Shown here piece by piece: positions 34,823 to 43,409 of a DNA stretch of 64,000 bases. Positions within the stretch are counted from its first letter, which is position 1; every line of letters starts with the position of its first letter. Both the position numbers and the translations under genes were made by a program. The notes below the pieces were generated by a model. The model was not told the DNA's origin, made no database searches, and saw only the letters and a program-made list of their open reading frames with translations. The stretch covers positions 19,545 to 83,544 of the forward strand of contig CAYGRE010000012.1 in assembly GCA_964352215.1 (NCBI GenBank), written 5' to 3'. The DNA is from CAWUKT01 sp964352215. Lineage in GTDB: Bacteria; Bacteroidota; Bacteroidia; J057; JADKCL01.

Positions 34823-36337
34823 TTAGTGAATTGATCCCAGAGACCTCTCCATCACCTTTTGCTTAAAGATATCGGTGATTGATCGACCTGACAACTTGCT
34901 TTTCACCCACAATTTCAATTCTTGTAGTCCCAAATTTGAAGTCTCCACCTCTTCCAACTGTTGTTGAAATTGGATTAGCTTTTGTTTTGGTTCATGGTCC
35001 TTTTCAGGTTTGAAAAACTCGAGTATTGCCTTGCTGAATGAAGGAGGTTTTTCGGTCCCGGAAAAGGTCCTTTTCAGTGCCCTGTGGCGGTAATCGACCA
35101 GTTCATAATGCTCTAAATCAAAGAGCAGAATCATTTCAAAGAGATGGGCAAAATCTTTGATATCCCTCCGCTGCTGGTGATCCTGAAAATTGAGTATTTC
35201 CTGAATTCGTTGGTTGGAGGTGGATGAGTCACCGGCAAGGAAATGGAACACCGCCAGGTTGTACTGAAAAGACAGGTAGGTAGACTTGGGCAATTCTTCC
35301 ATCACTACACTCAGCCATCCTTCAATCTCTCTTGCCAGGCTTTTCCCTTCTTCAAACCGAGCGTAGTTGAGGTAAAGGATCAAAGTATTACTGTAATAGA
35401 TGTGCTGAAAACGAAGCTTGGCTTTGGGCTGTTTAAAGGGGTGTTGGGAGAAAAATTTTGCATAGGTTGCTGGAATCGAATTGTCTTTCTCCTCACTGTA
35501 AAGTTGGCTGATTTGTAAATTGTTGAAGTTGGCCAGAAATAGATCTGCTTCTTCATTGATCCAGTCAGGTTGTTCCTTCCAGGCCTCCATTAACTCGGTA
35601 TAAGCTTGCAAGGCTGGGCCATATTCCAACATAGCAATGTAGTACAACCCCAATGCATGACGGGCATAGATCTTTGTAAGGAAATCATCTGATTCCAATG
35701 CCTTTTCAATGATCGGATCCTTGACAATGGCGTCGAAAAGGGCGATGTCATTTTCCTGAGAAGGTCTCAGGATTTTTCTGGCCAAACTCCGCATCCTGAG
35801 TTGTAGGTCGGCGGCATCCCTTTGTAGCATCAGCGCTGCTAATACTGCTGACTCTTCTTCCCTCAAGGTTATATAAACGGTTTCTTGATCCCGGGGGGGC
35901 TTTTCCAATAACAAGGTTCTTTCCCAATCGACTAACCGCAGAATTGTCTTGTATTTGGAATATTTCCTTGCCAGCTTTTTTGCTTTACGGATGCTGGCGG
36001 GAACTTGATCCAATAGTTTCTTCTGGTAAAGAAAGTTGATTTCACCCAAAGCCATAAACAGTTGGCCTTCTACGCTTTGGTTCCACCCATTTGGGATCAG
36101 GAACTTCAGCAGTGATTTGCGTAAACGTAGAAGATGGGTTGGCATTTGCGCTGTGACCTCACGCTTTTCCAACCGGGCCATCAATGCATCCTCTTCCCAC
36201 AAGGAATGCTCCAGTAAACAATCCAGTAATTGGATGTGCTTGCTTTTCGATTGGGAATGGTGCTTTAACCGGAAGCCTCTCTTCTCAGCTTTGGTCATGC
36301 TATGTACCAGCGCATGAATATCTGCTAATTTTCCCAT
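34823..36337 (-). CDS. Helical repeat (TPR-like) hypothetical protein, paralogue of the gene at the right edge
   Basis: A 504-residue protein with no signal peptide. Its N-terminus, ADIHALVHSMTKAEKRGF, begins a fully helical series that resembles degenerate TPR-type repeats. It shares wording in its C-terminal third with the truncated product at 62942-64000 (DIKDFAHLFEMILLFDLEHY against DIWEFARLLFPLVLWEIREL), so the two look like one family. No function is known. A divergent run of small genes (AidA/PixA-like proteins and an ECF sigma factor) begins 200 bp away. Confidence 0.75.
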   Translation of the reverse strand: MGKLADIHALVHSMTKAEKRGFRLKHHSQSKSKHIQLLDCLLEHSLWEEDALMARLEKREVTAQMPTHLLRLRKSLLKFLIPNGWNQSVEGQLFMALGEINFLYQKKLLDQVPASIRKAKKLARKYSKYKTILRLVDWERTLLLEKPPRDQETVYITLREEESAVLAALMLQRDAADLQLRMRSLARKILRPSQENDIALFDAIVKDPIIEKALESDDFLTKIYARHALGLYYIAMLEYGPALQAYTELMEAWKEQPDWINEEADLFLANFNNLQISQLYSEEKDNSIPATYAKFFSQHPFKQPKAKLRFQHIYYSNTLILYLNYARFEEGKSLAREIEGWLSVVMEELPKSTYLSFQYNLAVFHFLAGDSSTSNQRIQEILNFQDHQQRRDIKDFAHLFEMILLFDLEHYELVDYRHRALKRTFSGTEKPPSFSKAILEFFKPEKDHEPKQKLIQFQQQLEEVETSNLGLQELKLWVKSKLSGRSITDIFKQKVMERSLGSIH

Positions 36338-36536
36338 AGCAATAGCCTTTGGGTTGTAATTCTTATTGCGTATACATGAGCCACTCTGGTGTCATTTAAG
36401 CCAATATAGCATTTTTTTAGCCAATCTGATCTTTTGGATTGTCTAATATATAGAATTCTTGGTTGGTCCTGCGAATCGTAAACCTCTAATATTGAATCAT
36501 TGAAAGGCTTCTATTAAACCACATAATCCCAAAGCG

Positions 36537-36938
36537 ATGCAGTATTACACCATTGGAGAATTTGTAAATGACAGCGATAGTGTGATTGAGTTGTTCACAG
36601 AAATCCTTGACATTCAAAGAGTCAATCTTGGTCCAAATAATCTTGCCAATCCCTTCTGGCTCCTTCAGGAAAACCAGGAAAACGCCTGGGGATTCACATT
36701 TTTTGCACGGCAAGGTGAGGAGCATATACAGAATCAAATTTATTTTTGGTACGAAGAGATTGATGACAACTTTTTCCTCTTATGGAGTACTGAAATCGGT
36801 GGAATCGGCACTGCTGCCGAAGAACCACTGCCAGTTACCAAATCCTTTCTCAGGGTTGCACTCAAAATAGAGGGGGGCATCATTATCGTTGGCACTGTGG
36901 ATGCGTTGATAGAAGTGCCTACTGTAAGCACCACCTGA
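36537..36938 (+). CDS. Hypothetical protein at the head of the AidA/PixA-like cluster
   Basis: A 133-residue protein with no signal peptide and a mixed alpha/beta pattern: MQYYTIGEFVNDSDSVIEL, then FWYEEIDDNFFLLWSTEIG and a hydrophobic end (GGIIIVGTVDALIEV). The family was not recognised. It is codirectional with three AidA/PixA-like genes, 209 bp upstream of the first. The gap contains an inverted repeat CTCCTGG/CCAGGAG at 36998-37015 without a T run, so joint transcription is uncertain. Confidence 0.55.
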   Translation: MQYYTIGEFVNDSDSVIELFTEILDIQRVNLGPNNLANPFWLLQENQENAWGFTFFARQGEEHIQNQIYFWYEEIDDNFFLLWSTEIGGIGTAAEEPLPVTKSFLRVALKIEGGIIIVGTVDALIEVPTVSTT

Positions 36939-37147
36939 GTCTTTCGGCCATAAGGCTAAGGCTTCTTCCTGGTCACTTTTCCAATCCTGTAACAATACTC
37001 CTGGCATTCCAGGAGCGGGACCACCTTGCTAAAAATTTGTATTCATCTATGGAGTTCAACTCCTTTTATTCCCTGATCCACAAGGGCTAACTGTGGAGGC
37101 GGTATCTGAAAAGCCTTACGAGTAGGAATTATTAAACTAAATTTTTC

Positions 37148-37591
37148 ATGTCATCTAAAAGTAGTATTTCACCTGCGGAGTGTACTGTTTTCATCAACAT
37201 TTGGGTTGATGTCAACGCTACCACCACCGATTCGACCAAGGGCATTTATTGTGTCGACAACATGGGAGGCAACAGTGGAAAGCCCAGCAAAAACGAAGGA
37301 ACTCCGAACCTCGTCACTTCAGTTGCTCAGGGGGACAAAGTTTGCTGGACCATTAAGGCCATTGATCCCAAAACGGCGGGCGCAGTCAGCATCATTTCCA
37401 TGAGCCAGGGCGAATCTGGATTTTCAAGTCCTCCTGGAGCATACACCGGAGACTCCACTGGAGCCACATGGACCGGACAAATGATCACCAACTCTGTGGG
37501 CGGTTCCATTCCCCAAACCATTACCTGCTCTGTGGCCTACAACGGAGGAGAAACCCTGACGATCACTCCTTCTTTGAACGTCTACAAATAA
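37148..37591 (+). CDS. AidA/PixA-like protein 1
   Basis: A 147-residue protein without a signal peptide. It follows the same order of elements as its two neighbours: an early strand (ECTVFINIWVDVNA), IYCVDNMGG, VAQGDKVCWTIKAIDPKTAG, WTGQMITNS, and a final strand pair TITCSVAYNGG. This pattern resembles the AidA/PixA inclusion-body protein family (PF12306-type), known from Xenorhabdus crystalline inclusions and quorum-regulated AidA. It is the most diverged of the three and lacks the WDPF-type ending. Thirty-eight bases separate it from the second copy. Confidence 0.6.
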   Translation: MSSKSSISPAECTVFINIWVDVNATTTDSTKGIYCVDNMGGNSGKPSKNEGTPNLVTSVAQGDKVCWTIKAIDPKTAGAVSIISMSQGESGFSSPPGAYTGDSTGATWTGQMITNSVGGSIPQTITCSVAYNGGETLTITPSLNVYK

Positions 37592-37629
37592 TCAATCCTT
37601 CACCCAAAATTCATTTAAAACCTGAAACA

Positions 37630-38097
37630 ATGTCAACACCATTCAACCCCCAGGTCATTCTGGCCCTCGCCATTGATTGTGCCTATGTCTACGCTCAGAA
37701 CTCAGACCAGATGTACACCGACGTTGGTATCTACATGATGGACAACCAAGTCACTGCTGGCTCCTCCACCTCCAGCGAAGGTTCACTGGAATTGAATACC
37801 TATGTCCCTTCCCCCATTCAATACGTAGGATTCAATGTCTATGACATTGCGGGTGGCGTTCAAGGCGCATCCGTTGAAATCACCGGCTTGGAATATTCCA
37901 ATGGGACCAATGTCTTCACTGACAATGGGTGGCCTACGGCCCAAACATCTAAGGAAAGTACCTGCCAGTGGATGGGGCAAGCCCTCCAGTCCACTAGTGG
38001 TAAATCTGCCATGACCTACCAATTCAAAATTGCCATCAGCTTCCCGGAGCAGCCGACCAAGTATTACTACTGGGATCCTTTTATGCGCTGTGGCTAA
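37630..38097 (+). CDS. AidA/PixA-like protein 2
   Basis: A 155-residue protein whose ATG at 37630 follows the first copy by 38 bp; earlier in-frame codons overlap that gene and were rejected. Elements: ILALAIDCAYVYAQ, DVGIYMMDNQVTAGSS, YVGFNVYDIAGGVQG, STCQWMGQALQS, and the ending KYYYWDPFMRCG. The last is close to the (Y/W)WDPY/F end of AidA/PixA proteins and gives the clearest family link. No export signal is present, consistent with intracellular inclusions. A strong terminator lies 75 bases downstream. Confidence 0.65.
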   Translation: MSTPFNPQVILALAIDCAYVYAQNSDQMYTDVGIYMMDNQVTAGSSTSSEGSLELNTYVPSPIQYVGFNVYDIAGGVQGASVEITGLEYSNGTNVFTDNGWPTAQTSKESTCQWMGQALQSTSGKSAMTYQFKIAISFPEQPTKYYYWDPFMRCG

Positions 38098-38172
38098 GAA
38101 CTGGCAACTGAATTGCGCCCCCAATATGAAATCTATTTTTCGATCTCATATTAGAGACCAATCCTGTATGAT

Positions 38173-38206
38173 GGCCGGGTTGCTACAGCAACCCGGCCAA
38201 TTTTCT
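38173..38206 (+). terminator. Rho-independent terminator between AidA/PixA-like genes 2 and 3
   Basis: A perfect 11-bp GC-rich stem (GGCCGGGTTGC 38173-38183 with GCAACCCGGCC 38188-38198) closes a 4-nt loop, then AATTTTCTGTTTT follows. A related sequence, AACCCGGTCAATTTTCGG, recurs about 35 bases on. It separates the third copy transcriptionally from the first two. Confidence 0.85.
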
Positions 38207-38299
38207 GTTTTACTCTGGGTTCTCAACCCGGTCAATTTTCGGTTCTTACCCGGAGTTCTCAGCCAGGAAGAACCCTTGTTCCACCTCTGTTAAATCCCA

Positions 38300-38791
38300 A
38301 TGGCTTTACAGTTTTTCCCGATGCGTCAAGTGGTTTGTGCATCTAGTCTTGCACCGACTGATGGTATTCTAGCCACATTCCCCAACATCTATATTTCCAT
38401 CGCGGTGGATTGTGCCTTCATTGTCAGCCAGAAGGGAGAAACAATTGAGACTGGTATTTACATGATGGACAATATGGTCTCAATGGGCAGTGCAAACCAG
38501 GGTAGCATGGACCTTAATAGCGTTGGAAATGCTGGCTGGCTTATCGGTTGGAATGTAGTTCCCATTGATCCAAACCTAACCAACCTTTCTGTAGAAATTA
38601 CCTTCATTCAAATCTGCACCGGATCGGTTTTGGGTTCACCCCCGATAAAGGAGTCAGGAGATGGTTATTCCTGGCTGGGGCAATTAATGTATACCGGTCA
38701 TCAAACCTATTCCCTACAGGTCAAGGTTACGGAGGGCTTGACCCAAGTATCGTATTATGTGAACTGGCAGGCTTCCGTTACCTGTAATTGA
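38300..38791 (+). CDS. AidA/PixA-like protein 3
   Basis: A 163-residue protein. IYISIAVDCAFIVSQKG, TGIYMMDNMVSMGSA, GWNVVPIDPNLTN, and YSWLGQLMYTGHQTYSLQV align in order with copy 2, followed by VSYYVNWQASVTCN in place of the WDPF end. Copies 2 and 3 share IxxAxDCA and GIYMMDNxVxxGS, which marks them as tandem duplicates. The first 25 residues are specific to this copy and are not a convincing signal peptide. The ECF sigma gene starts 177 bp downstream. Confidence 0.62.
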   Translation: MALQFFPMRQVVCASSLAPTDGILATFPNIYISIAVDCAFIVSQKGETIETGIYMMDNMVSMGSANQGSMDLNSVGNAGWLIGWNVVPIDPNLTNLSVEITFIQICTGSVLGSPPIKESGDGYSWLGQLMYTGHQTYSLQVKVTEGLTQVSYYVNWQASVTCN

Positions 38792-38968
38792 AGGAGCAGT
38801 TCTCTTTGATTCAAGAAAGTTGCTCCACCCGGGACAGCCTCATCCGGTTTCCCTGGGCTACAGGTTCATTCACTTAGAAACCCCGTCCATTCACTGATTT
38901 CCAACCTCCCGGCCCACAAGAAATCCTCACTTTTCGGCCATAGAACAACAAAAAAGGAAATCACAACC

Positions 38969-39550
38969 ATGAAAGTAGCAGAATTTACCCTCGTCGATCA
39001 GCTCAAGTCCGGAAGTTCAACTGCTTACCGCAATCTGATTGCCCAGTTCCAGGGACGTGTATTCAATACTTGTCTTGGATTCGTTCACCATCGCGGTGAA
39101 GCCGAGGACCTGACCCAGGAAGTTTTCCTGGAGGTATTTCGTTCCATCAATCGCTTCAAAGGTGATTCAAAGCTTTCCACCTGGATCTACCGCATCTCAG
39201 TCACCAAATCATTGGAGCAGATTCGGAAGCAAAGCCGTAAGAAGCGTTCTGGAAATGTCTGCTCGCTGGCCGATTTGAACGAAAAGGGATTTGATGTATC
39301 CGGTGACCGTCTGGACCACCCCGGCCTGCAGATGGAAAACAAGGACCGGGCGAGGGCTCTGTTCGGTGCGATCAGCAGCTTGCCGGAAAATCAACGGGTG
39401 GCCTTTACCCTGAACAAAATTGATGGCCGCAGCTACCAGGAAGTCGCCGAAGTAATGCAAACGAGCCTGGGGGCGGTGGAGTCTTTGATTTTCCGGGCCA
39501 GAAAAAGCCTCCGATTGACCTTGGCCGAGTTTTACAAAACCCATGGATAG
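38969..39550 (+). CDS. ECF-type RNA polymerase sigma factor
   Basis: A 193-residue sigma-70 family factor with regions 2 and 4 only. Region 2 shows GEAEDLTQEVFLEVFRSINR and FKGDSKLSTWIYRISVTKS; region 4 shows SLPENQRVAFTLNKIDGRSY and the recognition helix part TSLGAVESLIFRARKSL. It probably activates a small regulon; the adjacent AidA/PixA-like genes are candidates by position only. A short gene that may be a reduced anti-sigma factor follows after 53 bp. Confidence 0.93.
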   Translation: MKVAEFTLVDQLKSGSSTAYRNLIAQFQGRVFNTCLGFVHHRGEAEDLTQEVFLEVFRSINRFKGDSKLSTWIYRISVTKSLEQIRKQSRKKRSGNVCSLADLNEKGFDVSGDRLDHPGLQMENKDRARALFGAISSLPENQRVAFTLNKIDGRSYQEVAEVMQTSLGAVESLIFRARKSLRLTLAEFYKTHG

Positions 39551-39603
39551 CACAAGGTTTTGAGGGGAGGGGCATCTAAGGATAAAACAAATACCAAATC
39601 CTT

Positions 39604-39873
39604 ATGCCAGACCATTTACCTGAATCGCTGAAGGAAGAAATCGAAAATACGCTTGGGCTGCTGGACAAAATCCGAAAAGTGACGCCCCGGGAGGACCTCT
39701 CCCAGCGCATCATGGCCTGTATCCATGAGGCAAGTAAGCCCGGACATTTTCCGATTCCGGGTGGGAGGGGAGGTGAGAAGATCGTGGGGCTAAAAGGAGA
39801 TTGGGAAGGTGAAAATTCGCTCTGTTTGGACAAGTGGATGGACTACAAATTTCCCTTTGTATCCTTGAATTGA
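39604..39873 (+). CDS. Short hypothetical protein, possible truncated anti-sigma factor
   Basis: An 89-residue product directly after the ECF gene. Its N-terminal half (EEIENTLGLLDKIRKVTPRE, DLSQRIMA) resembles the cytoplasmic start of Bacteroidota anti-sigma factors, where LNSLDGIQRA-type wording precedes a membrane segment. Here no membrane helix follows; the frame ends in GENSLCLDKWMDYKFPF and stops. It may be a soluble regulator or a decayed remnant. The assignment is tentative. Confidence 0.5.
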   Translation: MPDHLPESLKEEIENTLGLLDKIRKVTPREDLSQRIMACIHEASKPGHFPIPGGRGGEKIVGLKGDWEGENSLCLDKWMDYKFPFVSLN

Positions 39874-39904
39874 GAGGCAGCCCTTGATTTAGTCAAGCCA
39901 CCCT

Positions 39905-40933
39905 TTAATCGAACTGAAGTATTTCACTGGGAATGGCCCCGGCTTTTCTTTCCATCCGGACATTGCCATTGCTTAGATCGTATTGGATCAGGTTCCCTGA
40001 TTGAACAAAATCAACTGCGTCGGTGATCAGGACAAAAGGTTCCTGTAAATGAAAATTGTAAAAGGTGTGGTTGTCAGCTGCAATGAAAGGAGTGCCCGGC
40101 AAGGTTGTATCCCCGATTCCCATCCGGAATAAGTCCCCATCAAGGAAATACAGCATTTGACCATCTTGTGAGACTGCCAATTGTTTGGGATTATTTTGCA
40201 GGTTCGGGAAGCTATAAGTTGCCTCGACGGACCGGAATAAAACATTCAAACGCGTCAATTCCGGGATTTCCTCTTCTATTCCACCGCTGGACAACACCCA
40301 GACATCTCCATTGGCATCCTGAACCAGGCTGTTGGGTTCGCGGCCCACGGTGATGCTGTCCAGTACCTGATCCGTATTGATGTCAACCAGTACGATCTTA
40401 TCGGATCCCATCTTGGTCACCCAGGCTTCATTCCCTATCAGTAACATTTCCTCGGTCCAGGCTCCAATCGAAATCTCTCCGGTACGGGTACAGTTTTCCG
40501 GATTGACAATGGTCAGTGCGCCTGAATAAAGGTCACTCAGGTAGGCCTTTTGAGGACTGATGGGCAGCAGGAACCGGGGGGAAGTGAGCCCATCTAAATG
40601 GCCTTCCATCTTTCCGGTCGCCATGTCCAGTTTGAAAAGCCTGCCACTGTTGTTTACCACTATGAAGACGGAGGAATCGATGCGGACCATGGATTGGGCC
40701 ACATCACCCAAGGGGATAATATTGGCTGCCGAAAAGATATTGTGATATACCATACCTTCCTGGTCCATAAAAGAGAGAGATGCATTGCCCCAGTTGAAAT
40801 TCCCCTCGTTGAGGATCCAGGTTCCCCTGGACAGGTCAGCGGTTGGGTCGGGGACCGGTTGTGGCCCCTTGTTGTCGCAGCCGAAAATGGTCAGGGCCAG
40901 GATTCCTGCGAAGAAGATCAGGAGATATTTCAT
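39905..40933 (-). CDS. btuG: BtuG-like surface beta-propeller lipoprotein (YncE/DUF5074-type)
   Basis: A lipoprotein of 342 residues from the ATG at 40933 (MKYLLIFFAGILALTIFGC, lipidated Cys19). Two more in-frame ATGs, at 40948 and 40963, arise from a 15-bp repeat. The body is a seven-blade-type propeller with YncE-like repeats: ILNEGNFNWGNASLSF (a hallmark of this group), KMGSDKIVLVDINTDQVLDS, ITVGREPNSLVQDANGDVWV. In Bacteroides, BtuG is a surface propeller that binds cobalamin and hands it to BtuB. Position next to the TonB receptor, in a B12-riboswitch operon, supports that role. It is the last gene of the operon. Confidence 0.82.
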   Translation of the reverse strand: MKYLLIFFAGILALTIFGCDNKGPQPVPDPTADLSRGTWILNEGNFNWGNASLSFMDQEGMVYHNIFSAANIIPLGDVAQSMVRIDSSVFIVVNNSGRLFKLDMATGKMEGHLDGLTSPRFLLPISPQKAYLSDLYSGALTIVNPENCTRTGEISIGAWTEEMLLIGNEAWVTKMGSDKIVLVDINTDQVLDSITVGREPNSLVQDANGDVWVLSSGGIEEEIPELTRLNVLFRSVEATYSFPNLQNNPKQLAVSQDGQMLYFLDGDLFRMGIGDTTLPGTPFIAADNHTFYNFHLQEPFVLITDAVDFVQSGNLIQYDLSNGNVRMERKAGAIPSEILQFD

Positions 40934-40975
40934 AGTCCCTTGCGTCATAGTCCCTTGCTTCATAATCCCTTGCGT
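40931..40975 (-). repeat. 15-bp tandem triplication bearing three in-frame ATG codons
   Basis: CATAGTCCCTTGCGT is repeated three times at 40931, 40946 and 40961 with two substitutions. Each unit supplies an ATG on the minus strand in the btuG-like frame, and the outermost overlaps the TonB receptor stop as ATGA. Confidence 0.95.
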
Positions 40976-42912
40976 TTGAGTTGAAACTTCAGGCCCAGGT
41001 AGTAGTTGCGGCCGGGCATGGGCCGCCAGGCGATGGCCTGATAATCTGCATTCCAGAGGTTGCGGATGCCAGCGTAGGTTTCCAGGCGGGTGGATTTCCC
41101 AAAGGTGTAGCCTCCTCGGATTTCTCCCAGGTGGTAGCCGGGCAGAAAGGTGGAATGGTCACTGGAGGTATAGCGGATGCTGGTAAACTGTTGTGATGCG
41201 TAGAGGTTGAGGCGTTTGTAATTGCCCTGAAAGGAAACGGTACCGGTATGCAGCGGGGTATAGATCAACTGCTTATTGAGGGCAGTGGTCTGACCCGGTT
41301 GAGCCTCTATTCCCTGGCTGATGGCGAGGGCATAACCTGCCTTGATCCGGTAGAAAAATTCAGCGGTTTTTTGAAACCACTCCAGGCTGACTTCCCCCCC
41401 TTTGGTAAAGACCAATTGCACATTTTCCGGGGACCAGATATTGCTCTGTTGTGGAACCCATTGAATCCAGTTGTCAATCAGGGAGGCATAAAAGTCGGTG
41501 CCAATGGCTAATTCCCGGTCATTTACATTGCTTCTTTTCGAGATCCATTTGTCAAATCCAACTTCGGCAGTCCAGGAGGATTCAGTTTTCAGGTCAGGGT
41601 TTCCCCCAGGGACCCAGTATTGATCGTTGAGGGTGGGGAAACGGTAGTTCCGGGATAGATTGGCATGTAAGCGGCTCAGGTTGTTGATGCGGTAATGGTA
41701 GGAGGCATATCCATAAGGAAGGGTCAGCTTTTCGTTTTGGTAGGACTGCCGGAGCAAGAGGTCAACCTGGTGTTTTCTTTTCCGCATATGCAGCTTTGCA
41801 AAGACGGTCGCTCTGGTCCGGGAAAGGTTCTCCGCAAAACCTTCTGAACGCGCTACGTCATAGCCTGCCCTTGCCCCAAGGTTTAAATTGCCGTTAAAAG
41901 GAAGCTTGAGCTTAAATGGGGAAAACTCTACGTTGAGGTCGTTTTGGAGGGTGCGGGAATTGCTGGAAATGGACGCTTGCTCATTTTGGTAGTCGAGCCA
42001 TTCAGAACTGTGGGAGAGGGTGCTGACCAATATCCATTTGTCTGAAATATACCTTCGAAATTCGAGTTGAGCTTTGAGGGCGCGGTCGTTTTGGGATTCG
42101 GTGAGGTTGTTGGTCAACATGGTGGGAGGCAAGTCCCGGTCTGCTGCATTGAACCAAACCCGGCCGATGATTCCTTTTTCATAACTGCCAATGCCAATCT
42201 GTTGCATGAGGGAGAGTTGGCCCATCTGACTGTGCTGAAGCGTATCAAGGGGGCTTCCTGGTTGAGCAATATTGCGAAAGGTGAAATCATTCTGACCTGT
42301 GATGGCCATGGCCTGGGTAGACATCCAGAGCTTTCCCTTGCGGAACTGCCCATCGAGGTGACTCCTGAAATTTCCAAAACTCCCGACTTCCTGCCCCAGC
42401 TCGAACCGTCTGCCATCTCCGTTGTAGTTAAAAAGCCCCCAGTTCGAAAGGTCAATCGCACCACCAAGACCACCTGATCCCAAATCCAGGGAAGTGCTGC
42501 CAAAATGGACATTGATGCCGTCGAAGAGTCCGACCGCACCCAGGCTGAGATCAGTCTGACCCGTCATAGATGAATTCACGGGGATACCATTCCAGAAGAT
42601 TTGGGTATGACCGGCTCCGGTCCCTCTTAAAGAGGGGGTGGACAGGCCTACTTGTCCATAGCTTTTGATGAAGACAGAAGGGATCTCGTTGAGGAGGCTT
42701 GCCAGGGGAGAGGTCTTGTGGAATTCAATTTGAACCGGGCTTATGCTGAGTACATCTACACGGGGGTTCAACTCTGTAATCTCAATCACGTCGAGCTCAC
42801 TGATATTGATGCGTTCAGGTAATATATTCAGATCATCTATCTGCCCGGATAACCAACCGGGATTCAGCAGTATGCCGCTTAAAATCAATAAGATGTAGAG
42901 TCTATTGTACAT
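40960..42912 (-). CDS. btuB: BtuB-like TonB-dependent outer-membrane receptor
   Basis: A 650-residue receptor with a signal peptide (about 1-23). The plug domain shows SPLASLLNEIPSVFIKSYGQ, GLSTPSLRGTGAGHTQIFWNG and GSGGLGGAIDLSNW; the rest is a 22-strand-type barrel with aromatic-terminated strands, ending YYLGLKFQLKRKGL. The N-terminal segment DVIEITELNPRVDVLSISPV is TonB-box-like. Cobalamin as the substrate is inferred from the upstream B12 riboswitch and the BtuG-like partner. Its stop overlaps the next gene as ATGA, coupling the two. Confidence 0.88.
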   Translation of the reverse strand: MYNRLYILLILSGILLNPGWLSGQIDDLNILPERINISELDVIEITELNPRVDVLSISPVQIEFHKTSPLASLLNEIPSVFIKSYGQVGLSTPSLRGTGAGHTQIFWNGIPVNSSMTGQTDLSLGAVGLFDGINVHFGSTSLDLGSGGLGGAIDLSNWGLFNYNGDGRRFELGQEVGSFGNFRSHLDGQFRKGKLWMSTQAMAITGQNDFTFRNIAQPGSPLDTLQHSQMGQLSLMQQIGIGSYEKGIIGRVWFNAADRDLPPTMLTNNLTESQNDRALKAQLEFRRYISDKWILVSTLSHSSEWLDYQNEQASISSNSRTLQNDLNVEFSPFKLKLPFNGNLNLGARAGYDVARSEGFAENLSRTRATVFAKLHMRKRKHQVDLLLRQSYQNEKLTLPYGYASYHYRINNLSRLHANLSRNYRFPTLNDQYWVPGGNPDLKTESSWTAEVGFDKWISKRSNVNDRELAIGTDFYASLIDNWIQWVPQQSNIWSPENVQLVFTKGGEVSLEWFQKTAEFFYRIKAGYALAISQGIEAQPGQTTALNKQLIYTPLHTGTVSFQGNYKRLNLYASQQFTSIRYTSSDHSTFLPGYHLGEIRGGYTFGKSTRLETYAGIRNLWNADYQAIAWRPMPGRNYYLGLKFQLKRKGL

Positions 42913-43001
42913 CTGTTATTGCCTTGTGGCTGTTATCTTTTTGCGGTTGTTTTTGCTTTGCGATTGTCATCATCTCGCAGTTGTTATTGTTTCGAAATTC
43001 T

Positions 43002-43409
43002 CTATTGTCGGTCGGTGTACGGGTTGAGTACCTTCTCTGTGAATTCGTATTGGTCGTCGATTTTGATACGGAAAATGTAGACGGCCCCAGGCCAGTTGCG
43101 CAGTGGATGTTGTTCTTCCCACCCGCCCTGAGCGGTGGTGGTCCAATGGGTCAACCTGCGTCCGCGCAGGTCATACACCTCCACCTCAACTGAGGTTTCC
43201 ACCCCCTCGTACTGAAGGAGTACGGTCCATTGACCGTCTTCTTCGCGCATGCCAAGCTCGGCCCTGGCCTCGGTTACCGGGGCTTCGCCCACCTGGACGG
43301 TGGTGCCTGCATGGGCGTAGCCATCGCCAGCGCCGCCTGTGTAGGGTGCCTGCGCCTTGCCTTGCAGGGCAAGGCCCAATCCCAAGGTGAGTGCAATGAG
43401 CCACCTCAT
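43002..43409 (-). CDS. Stand-alone T9SS C-terminal-domain-like protein in the B12 operon
   Basis: A 135-residue exported protein: signal peptide MRWLIALTLGLGLALQGKAQ, then YTGGAGDGYAHAG, a motif frequent at the mature start of Bacteroidota surface proteins, and a single Ig-like module (VEVYDLRGRRLTHWTTTAQG, GAVYIFRIKI) that resembles a T9SS sorting domain. There is no separate effector domain. Its start overlaps the stop of the SUMF1-like gene as ATGA. It may be a partner domain of that protein or a small surface anchor. Confidence 0.72.
   Translation of the reverse strand: MRWLIALTLGLGLALQGKAQAPYTGGAGDGYAHAGTTVQVGEAPVTEARAELGMREEDGQWTVLLQYEGVETSVEVEVYDLRGRRLTHWTTTAQGGWEEQHPLRNWPGAVYIFRIKIDDQYEFTEKVLNPYTDRQ

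Noticed and set aside
36998..37015. CTCCTGG/CCAGGAG hairpin as terminator before the AidA/PixA trio
   Set aside because: The stem is short and no T run follows on the plus strand.
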